DNA of 64,000 nt. Source: Stramonita haemastoma (lineage: Eukaryota > Mollusca > Gastropoda > Neogastropoda > Muricidae). The notes under the pieces are model-generated. The model did no database searches and was not told the origin of the DNA. It saw only the letters and a program-made list of their open reading frames with translations. Positions 22,559 to 34,500 of the stretch are shown here, one piece after another. The first letter of the stretch is position 1; each line of letters opens with the position of its first letter. The stretch lies in the NCBI GenBank assembly GCA_030674155.1, contig CM060318.1, positions 85,856,865 to 85,920,864 of the forward strand. The letters are read 5' to 3'. Made by a program: the position numbers and the translations under genes.

Positions 22559-25500
22559 GAAGAGAGCTGAAAGAATCTGAAGTGTTCCAGAATGTCTCGT
22601 CGAGATGACAGACGCTCACCACGTTCCTCTCACCAGTCAGTCAGTCACAGTGCTCGCTACAGTGACTGGGTTGGAGCTGACCTGATGTCAGGGGACATCA
22701 GCATTGAAGCTGATTGCGATTTTGAAGGGGGACCCATCCTTGTAGATGACGAAGATCTGAATGCAGCGTTTGAAGCAGAGCATGGTGGGATGTTCAAGAT
22801 TATCGATGAAGTAAAAGTGGAAGCCTCACGCAAACACGGATCTAGAGAAAGAGGCAATGAGAAAAAGAACTTTGTCATTCCCAAAGTAAAGCGACCAGAG
22901 CACGAAGACCCGTATGACAAGAGCTGTAGCAGTGGAGAGGAAGGGAAGCGCGACTGGCGCAGGAGTGAAAGGGACACCCGACCCAGGGACCATGACAACA
23001 GGAGGAGGGACAGGGGAGACAGGGATTCTGGTTGGAGAGAAAGAGACGTCAAAGAAGACACTAGGCAGAGGGAGAGTCAGGACAGTCGAGGAGAGAGTGG
23101 AAGGCAGCATGCTGAAACCAAACGAGAGCCGTGGAATGGGTCCTCAGACATCACCTCAACTGGCTCAGGCAGTAGGGAGCGTCAATCTCTCTTTGAAAGT
23201 TTTTCCCAGCAAGGTTTGATTTCAGATGACCACCGTACAGTGAAAGTAGAAAGTGCTGCAGAAGTGACAAGGCCAGACCAGACCGCCTTGAAAAACAGCA
23301 GTCATTTACCTGAGGAAGAAGAGAGTGGTCTCATGATTCCCTTAGGAAGAGACAGCCTGGTGTTTGTCAGAGGTGAGTGTAGAAGCTTGGATCATGGAAA
23401 TAATTTGTTCTTAGCTGTCTGCATAAAGTACATTAGTCCTGTTGATGTATCTTTGTTTTTTTGCTACGTAAACTGTAGGATTCTATAGCTGAGTGGTTAA
23501 GGCCGTTTTGATGTCAATCTTGTGGGTCTGTGAAGTCACAGGTTTGGATCTTGGCCGTGGCATCTGGTGAATTAAGGGTGAAGACTTGTACAGTCTTCCA
23601 AGTCAACTTCAAGTGCAGACTTACCAGTGCCTTAATTCCCTTCATGTATACATGGCAGAAAATCAGATGTGCACATTAAAGATTCTGTAGCTCACGTGTG
23701 CATTTGGTGGGTTATGGAAACGAGAACGTACCCAGCTTTCAACCTGTACAATGAAATGAGCTGCTGGGCAGCAGCAGCTGTGGTCAGCTGTTGATGTGTT
23801 TCAATTCCAATATGCTGTGTGCATACTATAGGCTTGATGTTTGTTTGATTCTTTGAATTGGTTCGGCAGTGTGTTGGTCATGACCTGAGATGGACACCTA
23901 TGGATTAGTTTCAGCCTCATGCCAAAGTGGGATGCGCTGGGCTTGACTTGTTAGGTGCTTAATGGCAGTGCAATGCATTTTCGCTCATACAACAGAACAG
24001 ACAATAGTTAAGCTGTCTGATAGTTCAGTGAAGAAGTGTTAACCTCTTCTGTTCCTTTTGACAGTGTATATTTCCATGCATTTGTTTTTGATCCAGAATC
24101 AGAATGATCTTAGTTGGTTATCTACTCAGTTTGGTCATTACTGAACTTAGCCACTAAAGCTGTCATAGTAGTGTGGCTTATCTTTTGTGAATGTAAGAGA
24201 TAAAGTGAGGTGGTCTTGAAACCACTGGCATTCAGTCGTTATGTAAGCCATTTTCCATTGATTCATGATTTATTTTGTGTCTTGTTCATTTTTGCTGCAA
24301 TGTCACTTGTTTTTTTTCCATTTTATAAGTATTATACACTTATAGATTATCAGTTTATGGAAAACTGTAAGGGCACTTTTGTTTCTTGTTTTTTTCAATA
24401 GGGAGAAGAAAATTTTGCCAGTCACTACTGTAAGAATGACAATAAAATGTACCTGGTGATGTTAGCTTTTCAGCTCAGAGCTGTAGTCAGTGTCGCTTAC
24501 TTTTGATCCCAGTCCCAGGGTTTTCATTGTGTAGTGTGTTTGGAGTACAGTAGCCAAAATCATCTGTAGTTTAATCAGTCTGTTCACTTTCTGTGTTTAG
24601 ATGTAGAAGTTTATTCAAGCATTATGTGATAGATGTTGAGAAAAGAACTAAATTATCATCTGATGAAATTTAGAGGAACATAACACTTGTGAGCACTTAA
24701 ATTTTTTTTTATAATCTCCTTGGAAGAACTTGCAGAACTGTTAAATCACTGAAGCTAATAGTTCCTGGGTCAAAGTGGAAAAGAATAAGAAAAGCTTTGG
24801 AAATATTACAGAGTTCCATCTCTGAAAAATTAGGTGTGATATGACTCAACTTCCAGGCATTATGATTTGTAATGAGGAATCGTGAATATGACGCAAGAGC
24901 CAGAGCCCCATCCACACATGAGCCTCTTCACCATGCTATGTATGGTCTCTCATGTAGAAATAAAATAGTGCTATAACAAAGCCAGAGTAGATCTAGATTT
25001 CTTCAGTACTTTTTAAATCTATTTGAATGTGTAATGCTGGTTTTTCTTTCTTTTTGTTGTGAAATGCAGACTATCATAGCTGGCAGGTTCGAGTGCACCC
25101 CGTCTGCAAAAGGACATGGCCCGTTCAGATTTTGCCCAGATATGGAGCATTGCTGACTCCTCCTCTGTCGTCTGGAGCACACACAAAGAGTTCGGCGGGT
25201 CAGTATATTTTGGAAGCTTATATATCTTGTGCCGCTTTCTCCTTTCTTCCAGGTACTGTGTGATTGAGAGCAGTTATTTGTGAGAAGTTTTGGACAGGCA
25301 CTATAGCTGAGCAGTTAGGATTGTTTGACTTTCAGTCCTGTGGATCCATGAAGTCACAGGGTTGAATCTTGGTGTTGTTGTCTGGTGATGTCCCCCCCCA
25401 AATGTCAGGTTTTGTCTCATTCATTCCTTGGAATTATTTAACACCCCTCTCCTACCCTTGTGTAATCACTGATTTAGGCCTTCTTGGTGAATTGTTCTTT

Positions 25501-28500
25501 TTTAAAGAAAAAAAACTGTGTACTTGGTATGTCTCTTAGATGATAAGCCATAGCTTGGTGGTGTTGGTGTTTTAGTTGCGGTGTAACAGAAGAAATATAA
25601 TCGTGATGTGATGGTTTTTTTATTTCTTTTTTTGCAGGGTGGCTGAATTTCTGCTGAAAGATTATAACAGCATTCAGAAGTTCATGCGCAAGATTATGTG
25701 GCATAATTACGCCGCGGATGTTCTCACGGTGGAGGTCACGGAACGAGAGAAGTCGGACTTCAGCGAACAGGATGCGGCAAATGCTTTTGACACCATTGCT
25801 AACAAAAGTATGAGATATACATAGACCATGCTGTTTGGGCACAGGCTTTTGTTTGTTGGTGGTTTTCCCTTCTGTTGTTTGCTTTGGGTTTTGTTTTTGT
25901 TTTTGTTTGTTTTTGTTGTTGATTTGTTTTGTTTTGGTTAAATTTTCTTTAACCCTCTTGCATTCGGATTCTCTGAACACAAATTGCCCCTAGATTTCGC
26001 GTTCCATCACAAAATCAGGTTGGGCACACATGCTCGATGACTTTTTCCTCCTTTTAAGTACATACCAGCAGCTATAATTATTTCCAGACTATCAGCAGGA
26101 TTTGTACCTCTGGCCTGATTGAGCTTCTGCATGTGGTAGCAATCAGTGAAGGTCACTGCGTGATGGAAAACTACTGTGTGTAAATCCTGGCAAATCCTAG
26201 GTCGGGATCAGGGGGGGTGGGGAGGGGAGGGGGGCATTATTTTATCCCGGCAAATCCCGGTTAGGACTAAGAGGGTTAATATAAAATATGTGTGATTCTT
26301 ATGAACTTGCTATTGATACGAGTTAAAACTCCATAGTGGTAGCTTGTAAACTGTGAACTAGAGATTTTGACAGTAATGGTAATTATTAAGTTGCAGTATC
26401 AATCCTTTTTCAGTGGTTAAACATTAGGTTAGCAATATTGTAATGCAGTCCTACCATACATTTGAATTAGAGCTGATGCAAAAATCGATGCCTCAGAGCA
26501 AGAACACTTAAATATCTGAAAAAAATACCAATTTTCAATTTTTTGATATTTGGTAGAATTTACTGTAAACTTTCAGATGACAAAACGATAAAATAATTAA
26601 AAAAATTAATTTTAAAGATATTTGAAGAAAACCGTTCTTGCACAAAATTACCTGAGTGAATTTCTCATGGTAAAAGGGATGACTGCACGGCACTCCGCTT
26701 TTGCTCTAAAGGCTGTAGTGCCAATTAACCTGGTAATTTGTGTAAGGAAGGACTTCCAGCTGTGCAAACCTTCTTGCATGGGAAGAGATACACTAGGACC
26801 ACTGGGCAGAGTTTACGCAACACTGGCGGGCCTGGATGCTGTGTGGTTCTTGCGTGGGAACACTGGTGGCTGGAGAGTGATCTTATCTGGGAAAAAGGGT
26901 CAAGCTAATCGCCATGCCATGCTTGCATGGGAGGAAGTGTCAGTTTTGCTTTAATTTCTCTGCAGACACGGGTGGTCTGGCTTCACTGCCAGTGTTTTTG
27001 CTATCATGGCGTTTCTTCTACATGTATTACAACACAAACATACTATGGTAAAGATAGCATCAATGCCCTTCCTCTCTCCGAAAACCGAACGCTTCCATTC
27101 AATCCTCGATTTGTTCTGACCTTTCAAACTTTTCAAGTGAGCATATCTCGAAACTTTTGAAAATGGCAACTCTGCCGGTAGACCTTTCTTGCTCTGAGGC
27201 ATCGAAATGTAAAGCCATTTGAAAAAAAAATATACAGAATTGTCATCGAAGATGTTTAAAACTTAAAAAAAAATTATATAAAAAATTCTTTGATCTGGAA
27301 AAGAAATTTTGTTTGTTTGATATTCTTTGATGTGATTATGCTTTGTTTTTATGTAAATTTAAAGTAAAAAATATAGTTCTGTTTAAAAAAAAAAAATTTT
27401 TTTGAACCAAGGTTCTTCTTGACTGAATCAGTCATTTTAAGCTGTATTTTGTTTGCTTTAGACTGGCTTGGTACTTTGAAATGGCTCGAAACTTTTTTTT
27501 TTTCTCAATAATTTTATTGGCTTTTCTGGTTGTAGTGTGTGTACTTTCATAGGGATTATGATAACGTCTTGGTGTTGTACATAGTGAGGTTTTAAATGAG
27601 CATTTTTTGAAAAAGTGCTAGAACCTCTAAACCATTTTTTTTGTGTGTGTACTTTCAGTGATATTCAAGTTCTGTTTTTTCTCTTTGGTGTGCTTTCAGT
27701 TGTTCAAGTATGTTGATTGATTTATTTTTTGTTGTTTGTTTATTTTTCTGTCTGCTTTCAGTGATGTTCAAGTATGTTGATTGATTTATTTTTCTGTTAT
27801 TTAATTATTTTTCTGTCTGCTTTCAGTGATGTTCAAGTTCAACAACACCAGGGCAAGGCAGATGATCAAAACCTTCTATCCAACTCCCCAAGGTAAGTGC
27901 AGAAATTCTTCCTGTAAATATCTGATGACAAGAATAAACACCAAACAAGATCACATAGAACGTTGTAACAGCGAGTGTATGAGAACAAAACATGGTAAAG
28001 AAAAAAAAGAAGGTGCCTGAATAAGTTTTGTTCAGTATTTGCGATCATGTGCGGAACTGAACATCAAAGTTTTGAGCCTGGAAAACGAGGATGAAGAGAA
28101 CAATGTTGAAAGCGAAGACAACAGTGCAGCGAATGAAAGAGCGTTTGGTCATTTTTCTCTACAACCGTAAATACAAAACCAAACCCACAAACTTTCAAAT
28201 TAAAAAGAGAAGAATACAAAAAGAAGAAACTTTCATGGACTAAATCCATTGAAAGGGACCGTTCACCTTGGTGGTTGGCAGATCTACCTCAGCTGAAGAT
28301 GATACTTTGGTGGATTTTTTCTTCAGGCTTATGCAGTCATTTCCAGATGAGGGGAAATGTCATATTGGTGGATTTCTTCTTGCTTTTGCAGTCATTTCCA
28401 GATGAGGGAAAATGTCACATTTTGATGTACTGTTGGACAGGACAGCTCTGTTTCTTCCAGTGATCAGCAGACACAGACCAGTAGTGACATGAAATACCCT

Positions 28501-31500
28501 GATATCCAGCTAAGAACATTAAAAAAAAAAAAGAAGCAAAAGGCATCATAGCATCACAAACCTGATAAAACATTGATAGAGATTGTAATCTAGTACCCGT
28601 TAAAACTTCCAGGGTGCTGATGTATCATCCTCTGTATGCTGTGTTAGGTTCTTTCAGTATCATCATCATGGACAGGATTCAAGCCAGCATGAATATCAGA
28701 ACCATATCACATCAGGCAATAAGGCATCTTCAACAGTTGTTTGTGCATTTTCATGCATTTGCACCAACATTGAAAACTGATAGAGCATACTGAAAACTGT
28801 TAGTTCTCAAAAATCTCAGTTTTGCAGTGTTCTTGAATCCATTTTGCCGTCTGTGAAAAGTCTTCCTGTTTCTCCAAATGTGATTGAACCAGCAGATTTA
28901 TAATTTCTTGTTGGCCCAGTTCTGTGGTATCTGTATTGATTCTGTCCATTTTTCACTCTCTGCCCAGTTCCACCTTCATTTGCCTTAAGGAAATAAAACA
29001 AGTCCTGTGTTTCTTGTAGTGTAAAAATCGTTTACACATTATGCTTGATATTATTTGTGTCAGTATGGCGTTTGAAGCTGTCACCCAGAGAGGTTGACAA
29101 TGATTATTGAGCGCTAATAGGTGTAACCCAATTTTCCAGAATACGAAGCAACATTCTGCTCATTCTTTGTAAATGTTACCTTCTTATCAAAATGACTGCT
29201 GTTGCACTCCTCTGTGCCATTTCAATCCCTGTATTGTTGGCAGAGTGGAGTAAAACTACAGAACAAAGTATCTGAACCGCAAAGCATTACATCAAGAAGC
29301 TGACCGTTGCTGAAGTGAAAAACTGCCGCGCAGAACGAAAGTGTGTCCAGTATGCGTCACCTCTCAGCTCCCAAAGTGTTTTTTTTTTCTTGGTACAAGT
29401 AGTAAAACAGCGCCTCAAACATTGAGAAGATGAATACATGTTTAAATCCCCATGCCTGTGAAAGTGAATTTATAGACTGACTGGTATCATTCTGTAATCG
29501 TCCTATAGCTGTAAACTTAGTATATGACCATGACTGCATGCACACCTTGGTACTGTCTCACACATACACCAGATATAAATGTATATCATGGTGTAAAAAG
29601 AACACCTGTACCTTCAAACTGCAGACTTCACACTAATGCAGCAGTGCACACTTTATGGACACCATCTGTAGATCAGCACTGACACAGCATTGTTGACCTC
29701 TATGTAAAGTCCAGAATACCATTTGTATGGAGAGGACTTGTGCAGACTGTCTGGGGGGAAAAAAAGTGACTTTGTCCTGAAGTAAAACAAATGAACATTG
29801 TGTTAACTGCCAATTTCAAAAGAGACCGGCCTGTTGTATGCGCTTCAAAATGACTGAAGGTTGTTGATTGTGGTCCTGTTTGTAGCACAAGGGAAGGTAT
29901 CTCTTCTGTCCCACACTCCATCTATCCTTTGTGGATCACCTTGCAGACGGACACCAGGGCACTGCCGACACTGGATTCCCTGCATCTGGATGAGAGAGCC
30001 CATGTCTGGCCATGGAAAAAGACAGCACTGAGGAAAAAGCCGTGGAGTGCCAGACAAGGGCTGGTTATTGAAGACGGCACTGAGGAGAAAGCTTTAGAGT
30101 CATGAGAGAAGGACTGGTAATTGAAGACAGCACTGAGGAAAAAGCCGTGGAGTGCAAGAGAATGGCTGGTAATTGAAGACGGCACTGAGGAAAAAGCCGT
30201 GGAGTGCAAGAGAATGGCTGGTAATTGAAGACGGCACTGAGGAAAAAGCTTTAGACAAAGCATGAGAGAAGGACTGGTAACTGCCATCATTTTTGTTGTT
30301 TCTACCCCTATTGAAAGTGTGAAGCAGAAACCCAGGCACTGGTGAAGGAAAAGAACGATGCTGGTCTGGTCCTCCCCTTTCTCCTGGAGTTCCTGTAGGC
30401 TGGGCCACGTCTGGTGCCTCAGTCTTCTGAGAATCAGTTGATACGCTCTGCGCTCCAGGTTAAATCATCGCTCACAAGTACTGTACATTTCCATATGAAT
30501 TGGGACATTTGACAACTTTCCTCTTGAACTACAGCTTCTCAAAAATCTTGCTATCTGAACACCTTCTGAAGCTGCACAGTGTAGCGTTGTATTTTGTTAC
30601 GAGTACAAACAAATATGTTCACATGCTGAAAAATATGTTTGTAAAACTAAAAGCTCCAGTATTGAATACTGGAGCTTTTTTGAATTCACATTTCAGAAAA
30701 ATAACAGACAAATCATTTAAGTTATCTTTTGGAGGATTACAAATACTGGTCACTGACTCAGTGGCAAATACTTATTCTTCAGATCTCATCCATGCTCTAA
30801 AACAAACGTGGAAGTACTTTAGCTCCAAGAACTTGGCTCCAGCCTGTCACTTGTGCAGCGAAAGAAGCAGTATCAGTGCAAAGAAATTGCTTTGTCTTCT
30901 CTGACACATTCGTTTTAGCCTGGAGTCTCTTAGCTTCAGAGTAATGAGCAAGGCTTTGCAATTAGTTTGTCAGTCACTGTTGTGTTCCAGTAATAAGCAT
31001 CATTGACCAGCTGTTGTGGTGCATTGGTAAGTGCATGAGGTTCCTGGCTGGAAGATGGTGGATTTCACCCCATAAGAGCTTGGATTTTTTAGACTGGTTA
31101 GTGATAACCCAGAGTGAGATTCTCTGAGGTTCATTGGGAAGACTGGTACCACCCAGTGGAGCATCACCCTCATGACAGTCTCTCATCTGGTGCACTTCCA
31201 TAGCGTCACCTTCATTCACAGCACTGTGGACCATCATGCAGCAAGGGGAAAGTTCTCTGATTTCATGGCCCCTGTTGCTGTGGTCTCAGGGTGATCTCAG
31301 TGTCTGTTTTCCATACACTGCTGTGCCTGGTGTGAGTTGGTGTCAGAGCCTTCAGGGCTAGAGGGTCATGGGAGAAGGTCATTGGAGGAAGGTGGTTGTG
31401 GTTTCCACCTCAGGTATGTGTCTCACTCAGTCTGGTTCTGAGAGTAACTGAGCAGGGAGTTGAGTGGGTGATGTCTTGCATATATGTTGGCTCAGAGCAT

Positions 31501-34500
31501 GCACTGCTGATTACCTCTACAATGAATCAGTGGTGCAGGGCCCTTGTAGTGTGTGGCCTCATGATGGCCTGACATTGATAAGCTCCCCATGGACTTCTGA
31601 TTTGGCTATGACATTATGGCCGCGATGTGGCGGGGTGAAAAGAATGGAATTAGGGGTGTGGCAACAGGAGGATGGGTACGTCACAGGAGACGATGAGGCA
31701 GCAACTCATCCTCCCTCTGAAAGCGAAAGAAACCAAACCCAACAACATGAAAACCTACATGATTTATCAGGGAAAAAGAATCAAATGCACATTATCGGCT
31801 GTAAGTCAAGTGCTTGTGCCATATTAAGTTTTAAATGCTGTTTCTCCTGAGGATAAGTATGCTGCACAATAGACATACTATAATGATTGCATGCCAACTT
31901 TAAGTATCAGCATTGCAGATTCTTGTTCTATTGTGTATTAAAAAAAAGTGAATCTAGAAAGACAACCCTTGTCATTTGCCTATCTTTAAGTACCACAACT
32001 GTCAGTCCCCCTCCCCCCCCCCCCCCCTTTCAGCTACTCTCAGCTGCTATCCATTCCATCCCATCCCAGCTCAGATGGGACTAGCTGTGCTAATTAAAGC
32101 AGGAACTGACTACACCCCTGGACTAGGTGAAAGGGGTGCACTAAATTTAGCACTTTTGAGTGAGTTATGTTGGATTGAGGTGCTGTGGTACAAGTAACTT
32201 GTGACAGAAAAGTTGACAGTATGTGAAGTGATGCCCATCATTTTATTGCTTTTTTCCAAATTTTCTTAAGCAGTAGGTGTAATCAGGCTTATATTACAGA
32301 GGAGCTTGCAGTCTTGTCAAATGTGGCAAATCTATGCATTTGTGCAGACATTAACTCACTTTTTTTTAAGTATGTGATTTATTAGTGAAGTGCACATTCC
32401 TGTGTGTACTGCATGTGTTAATGGCTTCAAGGAAAATTGTGAGCTATTTCTAAACAAAGTCATATAGAATTATCTTATTTCAAAACTTGTTGCTTTTGCT
32501 TCAGTTTACTAGTTTCATGCATTTATAATCCTGACAAGGCTCGATCTTAATCTGACATTTTTCTTTCTTCATGAAGTCAGTTTGCTTCAATAATTTGCTT
32601 GTCAGATGTTGGAGATGCCTGAACAAGCGCCATCTTTGTCAGTTCTGCTGAGTTCATAGGTCAGTGGACATGCATCAAAATGTTGTGAAGATCACCATAA
32701 AAAAAGAGATAATGCACACATTTCTTTGTACCGTGTAATTCTTTTGTTTCAAACACCCAGTTTTTTTTGTTTCATCAAAAAATATCCTTCATTTCTAGAA
32801 GCCGTAAACCAGCTAAAATAAATATCCACTCACATTCTTGTGTCTCAAATTCGGGATACTACTGGTCAACGTCAGCAGTAAACCTCCTGACATTAAGAAC
32901 AGCAGTAAACTCCTTTCTAAAACGAGTTGAGCAGAATGCTTTGTTTCAAATCATAGGAAACAAACATGTTTTAAAGTCAGAACCATGTTCACAGAAACTG
33001 ACAAATGAAAATTAAGACACAGAATATGAAAAAAATGGAAGGAAGATTTGAGTGGAAGAATGATGGTATGGACTATAAGAAAACAAATACACCAACAAGT
33101 GTTAGCAAATTTAAATGTTTGGACAGATATTTAGGAATATACTTATGAATACAAATAATCACCAGAGTAATATACTTTAATACCCAAGACTGGCAGCTTT
33201 TCCTTACACTGACCATAAAAGTGTAACACTTACATGACATTTTCATGTTGATACATGTACCTTTACCCTCAATTGGACATTCCCTTACCACTGTGTTATG
33301 CACTCCAGTTATTTTAACACTATACCGGCCATTACATTTCTGTTATATTGTATCTGAACAATAAAAACAATTCTCCAGTCCTTTAGCACTATGTTGTGCT
33401 CTTCAAACAAACGCACATCAGGAAGCTTTCTGCTCCATAAGCAGAATACATTTTTCTCTGTTCACAATGCGAACATTCTCACTTTGGCGTTCAAAAGTGG
33501 AACACTGAATTTCAAGTAAACCCCCCCCTCCCCAGTCATGTATATTATTCTGGACAGTCACAAATTCTGAACACGTGCAAAGAGACATAAGAAGAATGTG
33601 TCGGCTCCTCTTGCTGATAAAGACTTGCTATCATCCATGTTCAGATTGCAGCTGACAAATCTTGTACTCTCTGCTCTCTCTCATTGACACTACATGAAAA
33701 ACCATGAAACAGTTTTTTGTACACACATCTTTACACATGCATATTCCTTGTGAGCATGAAAAGGAAAATAAACTCACTTGATACCTACATCGTTTGCTAA
33801 GCAACCTTTCTCCACTGTGTCACACACCCAGTGGCTTTCGCACAGACAAAAACGTCACTGTTCTTTCATTTGATCCAGGGCTGTTGCTTGGATTCCCTCT
33901 TTAACCCTACATCTGCCCAGGGATTTTTTGACCGGTGCCTATGGAACCCATGCCATTTGTTTCAGGGGAAGTTACAGACAGATCAGTGTATGTAAACAAT
34001 GTTAACTCAGGCAAAGCAGCCAGCCTGCTGAAAGCTGTCTTTCCCTGCTCCTCCAAGATCAGTGTGGCACGGTCAACTGCAGAAACCAGGTAGGTGTCAC
34101 GCCTTTTCACCACCACTTGTGTCCGTCCATCTTTGTATCTGCTCTCTCCTAGGGTACTAGCAAAACTTGCATATATTATATTTATCCGTCGCTGTATACA
34201 ATATTCGTCACAGCAGCTGGGTTAGATGGCTTACTTTGGAAACCCAAGTTACTGTGACACTACTGTCTGCATTAGTGACTATTGTGCACAATACCAAATT
34301 ACAAAACAGGTGACAAAGCATTGTAACACACTTGTAGAACTTTTAATTTCAAACAACCTTTTAGCACATCACTTTTTAATGGCATGTAACATATTTCAGA
34401 CAGTGTGCTTTAACTTGCAAATCTTTGCAGTGGCCTTAAGAAGCAATCCTGACTTGATGTGTGAAGCTGCAATTATATATATATATATAATCCTATCAAA

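Noticed and set aside
22657..23110. Minus-strand ORFs opposite gene B exon 1
   Set aside because: Shadow of a real exon; composition is the complement of the Arg/Glu-rich coding strand.
25070..25086. Stronger upstream acceptor for gene B exon 2
   Set aside because: Would shift the frame and create a stop in exon 3; the acceptor at 25086 keeps all later phases correct.
29845..30408. Minus-strand ORFs with Ser/Leu/Phe repeats
   Set aside because: Produced by the 52-53 bp minisatellite.
30649..30682. Rho-independent terminator-like hairpin with T run
   Set aside because: The sequence is eukaryotic and the hairpin lies in an intron; reported only as a structure.
30500..30904. 134-codon plus-strand ORF
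   Set aside because: Spans the perfect hairpin at 30649, no recognised domain, composition like the surrounding intron.
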